Of a DNA stretch of 64,000 bases, positions 8,502-18,284 are shown in pieces. The number at the start of each line of letters is the position of its first letter. The first letter of the stretch is position 1. The notes beneath the pieces were generated by a model, which was not told where the DNA came from, did not search any database, and saw nothing but the letters and a program-made list of their open reading frames with translations. The DNA is from Pseudooceanicola nanhaiensis (GTDB taxonomy: Bacteria; Pseudomonadota; Alphaproteobacteria; Rhodobacterales; Rhodobacteraceae): assembly GCF_020171315.1 (NCBI RefSeq), contig NZ_JAIUZP010000001.1:806001-870000 (forward strand), given 5' to 3'. The position numbers and the translations under genes were made by a program.

Positions 8502-9083
8502 TCAGGGTGTCGCGCGGCTGATCAGGAATTCGCTGCTGCCCGTGCGCACCACATTATAGTTGGTGTCGTTTTGTTCAGGACTATACGAGTTTTCCTCCTG
8601 CAAGGCGAGCGCCAAGCGAAGATTGTCCCGGATTGCGTCACTTTCGCCATTGTCGAGCGCATAGGCCCGGCGCAGCACGAGGGCGGCCTCGGGGATGGCG
8701 CCCTTGGAGATCAGGACAACGCCAAGGTTGTTCCAGACCTGCGGCGGGGCTTCGCCGTGCTGGGTGACGCGGCGCAGCTGCTGTTCGGCCTGTCCCAGCC
8801 GCCCCAGCCCGAGGTTCGCCGCGCCCAGACCGGCCAGCACCTCGTCGGTCATGCCCTGTTCGCCGGCCGCACGGGTGAAGGCCTCCAGCGCCAGCTCGTT
8901 CTCGCCCGCCTCCAGCAGGCGGTTGCCGACGATGAGGCCATCCACGGCCTCGCCACGTGCAGAAAGCCCGGGGGCGAAGGGGCCATTGTCGCTGCGCGCC
9001 AGACCCTGTTCGCCGCACCCGGGCAGAAAGGCCGTAAGGCCCAGAAGGAGAAGGGGAAATGCCCGCCAGAGTGGCGGGCGCAT
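8502..9083 (-). CDS. Second TPR lipoprotein of the tad operon
   Basis: About 193 residues, with a signal peptide and lipobox (FLPGC), then TPR-like helices (NELALEAFTRAAGEQ, PPQVWNNLGVVLISKG, PEAALVLRRAYALDNG). It is a shorter relative of TadD and probably a periplasmic or outer-membrane pilus assembly factor. The ATG at 9083 gives a compact 20-residue signal and lies 4 bases after tadC. An in-frame GTG at 9101, overlapping the end of tadC by 14 bases, is a possible alternative. Neither start has a strong Shine-Dalgarno. Confidence 0.85.
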   Translation of the reverse strand: MRPPLWRAFPLLLLGLTAFLPGCGEQGLARSDNGPFAPGLSARGEAVDGLIVGNRLLEAGENELALEAFTRAAGEQGMTDEVLAGLGAANLGLGRLGQAEQQLRRVTQHGEAPPQVWNNLGVVLISKGAIPEAALVLRRAYALDNGESDAIRDNLRLALALQEENSYSPEQNDTNYNVVRTGSSEFLISRATP

Positions 9084-9087
9084 CCTG

Positions 9088-10062
9088 TCAGTTGCCAACA
9101 CCTATTGCACCCATGTTCATGATGCCGACAACGGACGGCCCCACTAGGATGATCAGAAGTGGCGGGACGGTCAACATCATCGTGGCCAGCGTCATCTTGG
9201 TCGGCAGTTTGTTGGCCTTCTCCTCGGCGCGCATCACGCGCTTGTCGCGCATCTCGGAGGCGTAGACCCGCAGGGCGTCCGCGATCGAGGTCCCGAAGGT
9301 GGCGGATTGCACCAGCACCGTCACGAAGGAGGAGATGTCCATCACGCCGCAGCGTTCGGCCATGTCGTTGAGCACCTGGCTCTTGTCCTTGCCGGCCTTG
9401 ATCTCGTGGCTGACCAGTTCGAATTCATCGGCCAACGGCGGGAAGGAGGTGCGGATTTCCTTGGCCACGCGGATGATCGACTGGTCCATCGACTGCCCGG
9501 CTTCGACGCAGACGAGCAGCATGTCGAGCGCATCGGGGAAACCGTCCTGGATCATCTGCTGGCGCTCGGCCTGACGCTTGGTGATCCAGTATTTCGGCAG
9601 CAGGTACCCGACGGCGCCGGGGCCCATGACCCACATGATCGTCTGCGCGGTGCTCGGCTCCTGCTTGGAAATCACGAGCATGAAGTAGACCACGCCGATC
9701 AGCAGGCCCAGCAGGCCGAGGGCGAATTGCGCGAAGTGGAAGAAGCGCACGGCATCCTTGGAGCGGTAGCCGGCCTGCAGCAGCTTCATGCGCATGGCCG
9801 AGTATTCTTCCTCGTTCTTCGGTTCGAGGAAGGAGGAATACTTCTCCAGCTTGTCGTTGCGCGAGGTGTTGCGCAGGCGGTCCTTCTTGTCGGACTTCTG
9901 CGCGTCGTTCTCGGCCTTGAGCTTGTCCAGCGGATCGGCCTGCTTTTTCATCAGCACGGCGAGCGCGGCCAGCACCAGCACCACACCGATGACACCGGCG
10001 CCGGCAATCACGGGGCCCATCGGCCCCATCGCCTGGGTGAGCAGTTGCACGAAGTTGGTCAT
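9088..10062 (-). CDS. tadC: Tad pilus inner-membrane platform protein TadC
   Basis: 324 residues, with one N-terminal TM helix, a charged cytoplasmic linker (res ~40-85), a TM pair, then the T2SSF domain (DGFPDALDMLLVCVEAGQSMDQ, LVSHEIKAGKDK) and C-terminal TM helices. It forms the inner-membrane platform with TadB, on which CpaF acts to polymerise Flp pilin. It follows tadB by 10 bases. The length is normal and the key segment 'F.DALDLL...EAG' is intact. Confidence 0.93.
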   Translation of the reverse strand: MTNFVQLLTQAMGPMGPVIAGAGVIGVVLVLAALAVLMKKQADPLDKLKAENDAQKSDKKDRLRNTSRNDKLEKYSSFLEPKNEEEYSAMRMKLLQAGYRSKDAVRFFHFAQFALGLLGLLIGVVYFMLVISKQEPSTAQTIMWVMGPGAVGYLLPKYWITKRQAERQQMIQDGFPDALDMLLVCVEAGQSMDQSIIRVAKEIRTSFPPLADEFELVSHEIKAGKDKSQVLNDMAERCGVMDISSFVTVLVQSATFGTSIADALRVYASEMRDKRVMRAEEKANKLPTKMTLATMMLTVPPLLIILVGPSVVGIMNMGAIGVGN

Positions 10063-10072
10063 GGTCGTGTCC

Positions 10073-11038
10073 TCAGACCTTGATATCGACGAGCTTGCGC
10101 ATGACGAAGAGGTTCAGCGTCAGCAGCGTCCCCACCGCGATACAGGCGGGAATGAAATAGGGGTGGTCGTAGACCTCGTCGTAGTAATGCGGGTCCATGA
10201 CGTTGATCGCGACAAGGGCGAGCAGCGGGAAGGCGGACAGGAACTTGCCCGACCATTGCGCCTCGGCGGTGATGGCCTTCACCCGGCGGAACAGGCGGAA
10301 GCGGGCGCGGATCACCGAGGCGAGGCCGGCCAGGATCTCGGCCAGGTTACCGCCCGACTGCTGCTGGATGGTCACGGCGACGGCGAGGAAGCGAAGGTCC
10401 TGCAGGTCGATGCGTTCGGCCATGTCCTTGAGCGCCTCGCCCATGTCGCGGCCATAGGCGCTTTCATCCGCGATGACGCCGAATTCAGAGGCCAGAGGGT
10501 CCGAAATCTCCTTGGAAACGATGGAGATAGCGGAAGAGAAGGGGTGGCCCACGCGCAGCGAGCGAACCATCAGTTCCACCGCGTCGGGCAGCTGTTCCTC
10601 GATCATCGAGGTGCGCTTGTTGGCCTTGCGGGACACCCAGACATAGACGCCGCCGACGCCGATCCCGATGGAGAGCGCGATGCGCAGCGGCACGGCGGTT
10701 TCCGTGCCCACCGAGAGACCGGCAAAGGCCACGACCGAAAGGCCGGCCATCACGAGGATCAGCTGTTGCGGGGTGAAGGCGATGGCGGCCTTCTGGGCCT
10801 TGGCGGCCAGCAGCGAGTAGAGCGGGATCTGCTTCGCGCTCATGTGCTGTTCCATCTCCTTGCGGAGTTTCTCCAGCACCTGTTCGCGGCCTGCGCCCTT
10901 CTCCATCATCTCGAGCCGGCGGTTCACGCGGCTGTTGAGGCTGATCGACTTGCCGAAGACGGTCAAGTAGACGCCCTCGACGAGGATGATCACCCCGACG
11001 AAGATCATGATGTAGATGATCGGTTCGATGGACAGCAT
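10073..11038 (-). CDS. tadB: Tad pilus inner-membrane platform protein TadB
   Basis: 321 residues with an N-terminal TM helix, a coiled charged segment (RRLEMMEKGAGREQVLEKLR), a TM pair near residues 93-135, a T2SSF domain (EEQLPDAVELMVRSLRVGHPF, QQQSGGNLAEIL) and C-terminal TM helices. It partners TadC in the pilus base. It starts 5 bases after the cpaF stop, which implies tight co-translation. There is nothing unusual in it. Confidence 0.94.
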   Translation of the reverse strand: MLSIEPIIYIMIFVGVIILVEGVYLTVFGKSISLNSRVNRRLEMMEKGAGREQVLEKLRKEMEQHMSAKQIPLYSLLAAKAQKAAIAFTPQQLILVMAGLSVVAFAGLSVGTETAVPLRIALSIGIGVGGVYVWVSRKANKRTSMIEEQLPDAVELMVRSLRVGHPFSSAISIVSKEISDPLASEFGVIADESAYGRDMGEALKDMAERIDLQDLRFLAVAVTIQQQSGGNLAEILAGLASVIRARFRLFRRVKAITAEAQWSGKFLSAFPLLALVAINVMDPHYYDEVYDHPYFIPACIAVGTLLTLNLFVMRKLVDIKV

Positions 11039-11043
11039 GGTCG

Positions 11044-12546
<1,503 letters not shown>

Positions 12547-12620
12547 GCGCTTCTACCCCGTCTTTTGTTCCCAGTTCTTCCCGGTCTGCTCGTCTCGGCC
12601 TGGCCGGGTGCCGTTCTTCG

Positions 12621-13865
12621 TCAGGCGGCCTCGGATTCTGCGTTTCCGATCGCGTGCAGGGAATGCGCCAGCTTGGCGATTTCCTTGCGCAGCGGGTTCT
12701 TCGCCGTGGAGAGGGCAAGCGGCAGACCATGGTCACAGGCCTGCACCACCTGCCGCCCGCCATCGGGCAGCTGAAGCTCGATCGAAATGTCGAGGCTCTC
12801 GCCAAGGCGCTTGACCCGGGCCTTGCCCTGAAGATCGGTGAACTTCGGGGCGCGATTGAGGCAATACCGCAGTTTTTCCACGGGAAGGTCCTCGGCCTGG
12901 AAGGCCCGCTTCACCCGCTGGGTGTTCTGCGCCGACCGCATGTCCAGCTCCATCGTGGCGAAGTAGACCTGCGCCGCGTTCAGCGCGGCCTCGGACCAGT
13001 TCACCATGGTGGTGGGCATGTCGATCACGACGTAGTCGAAGTGCGACCGCGCCATGTCGATGATGCGGTTGATGTCCTCGGAGCTCAGGATGTCGAGCGG
13101 CAGCACCTCGGAGGGCGCCGTCAGCACGTGCAGCTTGTCCTCGAAGGTCAGCAGCGCCTGCATGAAGGCCTCGTCGTCCATCACCTCGGTGTCGGACAGC
13201 AGCTCGTAGACCGCATCGCGGCGCGGCAGGTCGAGATAGGTCGCGACCGACCCGAACTGCAGGTCGAAGTCCAGCAGGCAGACCTTGGGCTGGGTTTCCT
13301 TGGGCTTGGCCACGGTGGCCAGTTCCCAGGCGAGGTTCACGGCCAGCGTCGTCGCGCCGGTGCCCCCGGCCAGGCCATGGGTCACGAGGACGACACCGTT
13401 GCGGTTGCCCTTGCGGGTCTTGCGCAGCGGCACGACTTCCTCGGCCACCGGCTCGGGCTCGGCCTGAAGGCGGGCAATGGCGGCGGCCAGCTCACCCTCG
13501 GGGAGGGGATAGGGGACGAATTCATCGGCCCCCTGGCGCAGCAGCTGGTGCAGGGCAGAGGGGCTGACATCCTCGGCGATGAGGATGACCTTGATCCCGT
13601 GGTTGCGGGCCTGGGTGATCACCTCTCCGAGGAGGACGAGGTTTTCCTCGTCGTCGGAGTCGATGGCCATCGCCACGAATTCGAGAGTTTGTGCTTCGGG
13701 TTGGGTAAAGAACATCAGGGCCTCGGCAAAGCCGAGGTCGCCCCATTTCTCGCCAAGGGCTGCTTCCATGTCCTCGATCAACAGATCGAAGCTGTCCGGT
13801 TCCCGACGGATCGTACAGGCCAGCAAGGGGCTCGGATCCGGTTGTACAGGTGCGCTCGCCGTCAT
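12621..13865 (-). CDS. cpaE: CpaE/TadZ pilus localisation ATPase
   Basis: MinD/ParA-like ATPase with an N-terminal receiver-like domain (res ~20-135; VKVILIAEDVSPSALHQLL). It positions the Tad machine at the cell pole in related bacteria. The deviant Walker A region reads GLAGGTGATT (res ~164-173) with no lysine before the two threonines, which is the usual variant in CpaE/TadZ. Walker A' LLDFDLQFG and YVVIDMPTTM follow. 414 residues. It is preceded by a 216-bp gap with a hairpin, so it may have its own promoter. Confidence 0.92.
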   Translation of the reverse strand: MTASAPVQPDPSPLLACTIRREPDSFDLLIEDMEAALGEKWGDLGFAEALMFFTQPEAQTLEFVAMAIDSDDEENLVLLGEVITQARNHGIKVILIAEDVSPSALHQLLRQGADEFVPYPLPEGELAAAIARLQAEPEPVAEEVVPLRKTRKGNRNGVVLVTHGLAGGTGATTLAVNLAWELATVAKPKETQPKVCLLDFDLQFGSVATYLDLPRRDAVYELLSDTEVMDDEAFMQALLTFEDKLHVLTAPSEVLPLDILSSEDINRIIDMARSHFDYVVIDMPTTMVNWSEAALNAAQVYFATMELDMRSAQNTQRVKRAFQAEDLPVEKLRYCLNRAPKFTDLQGKARVKRLGESLDISIELQLPDGGRQVVQACDHGLPLALSTAKNPLRKEIAKLAHSLHAIGNAESEAA

Positions 13866-14081
13866 TGCCTCAGTTCCCTACTATTCGGCTGCAACCTCTT
13901 GGGATCGTTCGGTGATCCTGCGGGGTCGGACTGCCAGCGATTCTGTGTCGCCGAGTCGTCCGGATACAGCTCGTCTCAGTAGAAACTGACACCCAACTTG
14001 GGCGACATTGGGGCCGAATAATCGTAATTGTTGGTCTTTTGGGGACGATATCGGGTCACGCCGGGGGCGTGACCCCGGGGA
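13866..14081. other. Gap before cpaE with a 10-bp hairpin
   Basis: A perfect inverted repeat with arms GGGTCACGCC (14053-14062) and GGCGTGACCC (14066-14075) lies 6 bases after the OmpA-like gene. No T-run follows, so it could be an RNA-stabilising or attenuating hairpin rather than a full terminator. No gene is seen in the remainder. Confidence 0.6.
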
Positions 14082-14729
14082 TCACTCGCCGCCGGTCGAC
14101 TCGTTGAGACCGGTGCCGGTCAACGTCGATTGGGCCTGGGCCGAGGTGATGTAGTCGCGATAGATGATCTGGGCGTATTTGCCGTCCAGAACCAGCGGGT
14201 TGGATGCGACGAACCCGCGGACTTCGGTCACGGTGCGGCGGTTCTGACGCTCGCGACCCTGGGTGACGATCAGCGGCTGTGTTTCGCCGTAGGAAACGAC
14301 AGCCTCCAGCCGCGACCGGCTGATGCCCTGTGCGATCAGGTAGTTCACCGCCGCGTTCGCCCGCGCCAGACCCAGCCGCTTGTTGTAGGCGGAGGAGCCG
14401 ACGAGGTCGGTATGGCCGTAGACGCGGAAGCGCACTTCGGGGAATTGCCGGATCCAGCTCGCCTGCTGGCGCAGGGTGGCCTGTGCCTCGGCGTCGAGAA
14501 CGGCGGAGTTGAAGGCGAAGTTGATGGTCGTCTTCACCTCTTCGTTGAAGCGGTTCGCGAGGCCCTGAACGTAGGGCTGATCCCCGTTCATCACCTGCGT
14601 GTTGTTCATCGTGGCATTGCCGAAGCCGCCACTGTCGATGATCGACCCCGCTTCGCTGTTGAAGGCGGTGTAGCTGTCCACGCACGCGGTGAGCGACAGC
14701 AGCGCGGCTGCCGAGAGAATGGTCTTCAT
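14082..14729 (-). CDS. OmpA-family lipoprotein of the tad locus
   Basis: About 215 residues. The signal peptide ends in a lipobox (SLTAC, Cys near residue 16). The C-terminal OmpA/MotB-like peptidoglycan-binding domain is recognisable from INFAFNSAVLDAEAQ, VYGHTDLVGS and NKRLGLARANAAVNYL. It probably anchors the pilus complex to the cell wall, comparable in place to CpaD/TadG-associated proteins. The ATG at 14729 has GGTTGGGG upstream; an ATG at 14753 overlapping the cpaC stop (ATGA) would add 8 residues. Confidence 0.85.
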   Translation of the reverse strand: MKTILSAAALLSLTACVDSYTAFNSEAGSIIDSGGFGNATMNNTQVMNGDQPYVQGLANRFNEEVKTTINFAFNSAVLDAEAQATLRQQASWIRQFPEVRFRVYGHTDLVGSSAYNKRLGLARANAAVNYLIAQGISRSRLEAVVSYGETQPLIVTQGRERQNRRTVTEVRGFVASNPLVLDGKYAQIIYRDYITSAQAQSTLTGTGLNESTGGE

Positions 14730-14749
14730 GTGGGCCCCAACCGCCATTG

Positions 14750-16168
14750 TCATTCCATCACGTAGCCATAGGAGCCGTTGAAGTCCTGCTTGGCAACCTC
14801 TCCGGCCGCGCCGCGCAGTTTCTTTCCGTTCCCGGCGACCTTGCCGAACAGGAACAGGTCCTTCTCGGAGGGGGGCGTCACGCGGTCCGTCGGCAGGGCG
14901 AGGGCCTCGCCGCGGGTCGGGGTCACGAGGTGCGCGGTGACGATGATCACCAGTTCCGATTGTTCACGTTGGTAATCCGCACTGCGGAAGAGCGCGCCCA
15001 GGACGGGGATGTCGCCCAGCCACGGAACCTGGCTGTTGTTGTCGATGAAGTCGTCCTTCAGCAGGCCGGCGATGGCAAAGCTGTCGCCGTCGCGCAGTTC
15101 GACCGTGCTGGAGGTCTCGCGCCGCGAGAAGGCGTCGATGCGGAAGCCGTCGATCTCGTAGCCGTTGGTCGAATCGATCGCAGAGACCGCGGCCTTCAGC
15201 TCGAGGTTGATGATGTTGTCGTCCACCACGCGGGGGATGAAGTTCAGCTCGACACCGAAGGGTTTGAACTCGACCGCGACGGCGCCGTTGTCCTGCGCCA
15301 CGGGCACGGGATATTCGCCACCCGCCAGGAACTTGGCCTCCTGCCCGGACAGGGCGGTGAGGTTCGGCTCGGCCAGGGTGCGGGCCACGCCCTTGGTTTC
15401 CAGCGCTTCCAGCAGGACGCCCACTTCGACGGCGCCCGCGTTGAAGCCCAGAAGCATCGCGCCTGCGTTGTCGTTCGACGAGGGCAGGGTGCCGCCAAGG
15501 CTGTTGGTCTGCGAGGTGGAATTGGTGTTGCCGCCGGTGCCACCCGACAGCCCGAGGTCCCCGCCGAGGGCGTTGCCGCTGAAGGCGAGCGAGGAGGACA
15601 GCGATTTCGACACGCTGCGCTGCATCTCGGCGAAGCGGACCTTCAGCATGACCTGCTGCACGCCGCCCACGGCCATCAGGTTCGACACCCGTTCCGGCGC
15701 ATAGCGTTCGGCCAGATCGAGGGCGCGCTGCAGTTTCTGCGAGGAGGAGACAGTGCCCGACAGCACGATGCCGTCGTTGGCGGTGCGCACTTCGATCTTC
15801 TCGTTGGGAAGGATCTGGCGCAGGCGCTCCTTGAATTCGGTGATGTCGGCGGCCACGACCACGTCCACGTTGGTGATCAGCCGCCCGTTCTGGTCGAGCA
15901 GCGTCAGCGTCGTGGTGCCGGGGGCCTTGCCGAGGACATAGATCGTCCGGTCCGAGAGGGACGAGATATCCGCAATCGAGGGGTTGGCGATGCTGAGTTC
16001 CGCGAAGGGCGTGTCACTCTCGACCACCACCGCGCGGTTCATGGCGACGGAAAGACGGCTGGACGTGCCCTGCTGGACCACGCGCAGCGTCTCGGCCGCG
16101 GCGGGGAGCGTTGCAACGCCAAGCGTCAGCCCGACAAGGGCCGCCGTAAGGAAAGTGCATTTTCTCAT
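14750..16168 (-). CDS. cpaC: Tad pilus secretin CpaC/RcpA
   Basis: Outer-membrane secretin pore for the Flp pilus, about 472 residues. Sec signal peptide (res 1-28, ending LPAAAE), then an N-terminal pilus-secretin domain (RLSVAMNRAVVVESDTPFAELSI), BON/N1-like domains (VSSSQKLQRALDLAERYAPERV) and the secretin core (LAEPNLTALSGQEAKFLAGGEYP, VPWLGDIPVLGALFRS). A Ser/Thr/Gly/Asn-rich insert lies at res ~190-225 (GLSGGTGGNTNSTSQTNSLG). The ATG at 16168 has AGGCAGGT ahead of it, which is why it was chosen over upstream in-frame starts. Confidence 0.94.
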   Translation of the reverse strand: MRKCTFLTAALVGLTLGVATLPAAAETLRVVQQGTSSRLSVAMNRAVVVESDTPFAELSIANPSIADISSLSDRTIYVLGKAPGTTTLTLLDQNGRLITNVDVVVAADITEFKERLRQILPNEKIEVRTANDGIVLSGTVSSSQKLQRALDLAERYAPERVSNLMAVGGVQQVMLKVRFAEMQRSVSKSLSSSLAFSGNALGGDLGLSGGTGGNTNSTSQTNSLGGTLPSSNDNAGAMLLGFNAGAVEVGVLLEALETKGVARTLAEPNLTALSGQEAKFLAGGEYPVPVAQDNGAVAVEFKPFGVELNFIPRVVDDNIINLELKAAVSAIDSTNGYEIDGFRIDAFSRRETSSTVELRDGDSFAIAGLLKDDFIDNNSQVPWLGDIPVLGALFRSADYQREQSELVIIVTAHLVTPTRGEALALPTDRVTPPSEKDLFLFGKVAGNGKKLRGAAGEVAKQDFNGSYGYVME

Positions 16169-16301
16169 GTGACCTGCCTCTCCGATCACGCCTCGATGAC
16201 GGGTCTTGACGCCCGGTCTTTTGCGGCATCCTGCGGCATGTTGGCTTTTATTGCAAGAATCAATGCCTTTGGCAGTGAAACTCATGTGGATAACACGCAA
16301 C

Positions 16302-16323
16302 AGGCCGGGCGTTGGCCCGGCCT
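16302..16323 (-). terminator. Hairpin between cpaB and cpaC
   Basis: Perfect 9-bp stem AGGCCGGGC/GCCCGGCCT with a 4-base loop, 28 bases after the cpaB stop. The following bases (GTTGCGTGTTATCC) hold only a weak T-run, so it may act as a partial terminator that lowers expression of cpaC and later genes. Confidence 0.55.
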
Positions 16324-16351
16324 GTGAGAGGTAACTCTGCGCAAAGCTGCC

Positions 16352-17218
16352 TCAGTTGGTGCAGGCGATCTCGGTTTCGATCACTTCGGCGCCGCGACGC
16401 GTCTTGATGGTGCAGCGCTCCTTGGGCGCGGCCTGGACAGTCTCGACGGGCGCTTCCTCCTCGACGAGGCCCAGCAGGCGGCGCTGGTCCACCTCGATGG
16501 ACTTGGCGATCGTGTCGTCTCCGGCCCCCACGAGGGCGAGCGAGAGGCGGCCGGTCGATTGGGCCTGGGCGAGGGCGGCCACCTGATCGGGCGTGACGGC
16601 CACGGTGACGGTGCGGGCGATGGTCGCCTCGGCGCTATCGCCATTGGCGGTCTGGTCCACGGCGATCAGCTTGACCGCGCTTTCGATAAGTTTGGTGAAT
16701 TCACCACGGTCGATGCCGCCGACAGAGCCGAGGCGCCCGGTCCAGTAGACGTCAACCTTGTCGCCCGGGCGCAGGAAGCCCGACACGCCGGAGGAGACGT
16801 CCACCTTGATCGCGAAGGCGCGCATCCCGCGCTCCAGCCGCGAGGTCAGGCCTGCGTCTTCACCGGGGGCGGTGACTTTCAGCGCCATCACGGCTTCGTT
16901 GCGCTCCATCGAGCGGAGCACGAAGCGGGGCGGGGTGTTTTCGCTGCCGAAGAGGTTCGACCCGTCGGTGAACACCCCCTCGGGGAGGGCGGCCTTGGGC
17001 CAGGCGACGAGGCGAACGTCGTCCTTGGCCAGAACCTGACCGTATTGCAGCTGTTTGTCGGCCACGTAGACATCTACCGTTTCCACGGCGACCGGGCGGG
17101 AGGCCCGTTCCCGGGCCAACTGGTCCTGGTAGGCGTTCACGTAGCCCTGGACCATGTAGACGGCGAAGCCAGCAAGCGCGACGCCGGCCAGCAGGACCAA
17201 TCCGAATACCATGCGCAT
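16352..17218 (-). CDS. cpaB: Flp pilus assembly protein CpaB/RcpC
   Basis: 288 residues. One N-terminal TM helix (res 3-22), then a periplasmic SAF-type domain (YVADKQLQYGQVLAKDDVRLVAWPK, LRSMERNEAVMA) and the RcpC/CpaB domain (RGMRAFAIKVDVSSGVSGFLRPGDKVDVYWTG, shown here in two overlapping parts of the protein). It associates with the secretin and may modulate pilus export. GAGG lies 6 bases before the ATG at 17218. Two cysteines near the C-terminus (res ~268 and 286) could form a disulphide. Confidence 0.92.
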   Translation of the reverse strand: MRMVFGLVLLAGVALAGFAVYMVQGYVNAYQDQLARERASRPVAVETVDVYVADKQLQYGQVLAKDDVRLVAWPKAALPEGVFTDGSNLFGSENTPPRFVLRSMERNEAVMALKVTAPGEDAGLTSRLERGMRAFAIKVDVSSGVSGFLRPGDKVDVYWTGRLGSVGGIDRGEFTKLIESAVKLIAVDQTANGDSAEATIARTVTVAVTPDQVAALAQAQSTGRLSLALVGAGDDTIAKSIEVDQRRLLGLVEEEAPVETVQAAPKERCTIKTRRGAEVIETEIACTN

Positions 17219-17444
17219 TTCTTACCTCATTTCTTCTGCTCACCCGTCTTTGCCGGACATGGTGTCATGCGGGCCGCGGGTTGTTCATTGTCCCAGTCTG
17301 CCGGCGAATTGTGTCCATACTCGGGACAGTTCGCGGTATCGCGGGGGCGTTTCCGAGTTCGTGCCGCGCGGGATAAGGGGCGCCTACCGAACCGCGTCTG
17401 CGGCTCTCTCTTGTGGCGAAGGCCCCGGGCGCGTGGCGACGGGA

Positions 17445-17624
17445 TCAGAAGGTCCAGTCGGTCATGGTCGACACGAGGTCGTCCGTGACACCGGTCGTGG
17501 CATTGGTCATGCCCTGGATGGCAACGACCACGAGGGCGATGGCCATGGCGCAAAGAACGACCCAGTCGGCCGTGATGGCGCCGTCTTCGTCGGGCAGGAA
17601 ATCGGAAAAGGGTCGCGTGTTCAT
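17445..17624 (-). CDS. Small Flp-pilin-like protein
   Basis: 59 residues. A short charged leader ends in DEDG, followed by AITADWVVLCAMAIALVVVAIQ, a class IV prepilin-type hydrophobic segment. The expected cleavage is after Gly. Position +5 is Asp and +6 Trp, replacing the Glu-Tyr of standard Flp. It lies after a strong terminator behind flp, so it is probably expressed at a lower level or from its own promoter; GGAAAG lies upstream of the ATG. It may be a minor pilin. Identification rests on similarity to the neighbouring flp product. Confidence 0.8.
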   Translation of the reverse strand: MNTRPFSDFLPDEDGAITADWVVLCAMAIALVVVAIQGMTNATTGVTDDLVSTMTDWTF

Positions 17625-17673
17625 CTGTGTCACATCTTTCCGACAAAGGTTGGCTTCTTCTGAAGCATTCACA

Positions 17674-17703
17674 AAAGGCCGCGTCGTTGCGGACGCGGCC
17701 TTT
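17674..17703 (-). terminator. Rho-independent terminator after flp
   Basis: A perfect 12-bp stem, AAAGGCCGCGTC/GACGCGGCCTTT, with a 6-base loop lies 29 bases past the flp stop and is followed by TTTT-type sequence on the minus strand. It should separate abundant pilin mRNA from the assembly genes. Confidence 0.88.
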
Positions 17704-17731
17704 CGTATTCCTGCGATCAGGCGGGAAGGCC

Positions 17732-17917
17732 TTATTCGCCGCCGGCGGTGATCGAACCCATGTAGGTCGAAACTTCGCCGGTCAGCTGCGTGGTGCCGCC
17801 TTTGATCGACGAGTAGGCTGCGACGCCCAGGCCAACGACGGCTGCGGTGAGCACAACCCAGTCAACGGTGACTGCGCCGGATTCGTCTTCGCGGAAGTTT
17901 TTGATGAACTTGATCAT
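17732..17917 (-). CDS. flp: Major Flp-type pilin subunit
   Basis: 61 residues: leader MIKFIKNFREDESG, predicted cleavage after Gly14, then AVTVDWVVLTAAVVGLGVAAYS, the polymerising hydrophobic helix, and a short Thr/Gly-rich tail. Asp at +5 and Trp at +6 replace the usual Glu-Tyr. A strong GGAGGG lies before the ATG at 17917. It is the first gene of the leftward tad cluster and is followed by a strong terminator, as expected for a highly expressed structural subunit. It should be processed by CpaA and polymerised by CpaF/TadB/TadC. Confidence 0.93.
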   Translation of the reverse strand: MIKFIKNFREDESGAVTVDWVVLTAAVVGLGVAAYSSIKGGTTQLTGEVSTYMGSITAGGE

Positions 17918-18284
17918 GGTGAGTCCCTCCAAAGGATCAGATTGCTTGCTTGTGATGTTCCGCTTCGGTGTGTTGGCAGCCCGCTCTCTCTTTCACGCTG
18001 CCGCCTCTGCGGTACGGGGACATATAGCCTCGGGAATGGGGCAGGATTTGGGCGCGAAAAGTTCAAAAAAGGAAAAGATTTAGGGCTAATCGAGAGGATT
18101 GTTTATCGCACTGATTTTGCAGTGAAAATTAATTGGATACCTGCTGAAGGCATGAATTTCCCTGTCCGCACCCCTTAAATTGTTGCGCATCGGACACGGC
18201 CGCTTTCTGCGGACTGGCCGGATTCTGGCAGGTCTGCCATATTACGACCGCAGAGCAGTCCACAATTCCGGGCACAGAACACGG
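17918..18284. promoter_or_regulatory. AT-rich divergent intergenic region upstream of flp
   Basis: This 367-bp gap separates flp from the divergent lytic transglycosylase. 18050-18180 is clearly richer in A/T than its surroundings and holds a CACTG-N6-CAGTG dyad at 18109-18125. It must contain the flp promoter, but I cannot name -35 and -10 boxes with confidence; a TATAT lies at 18022-18026. No gene is seen in it. Confidence 0.5.

Noticed and set aside
12621-13865. CpaE as a degraded ATPase because the Walker A lysine is missing.
   Set aside because: The GGTGATT form is the normal deviant motif in CpaE/TadZ proteins.
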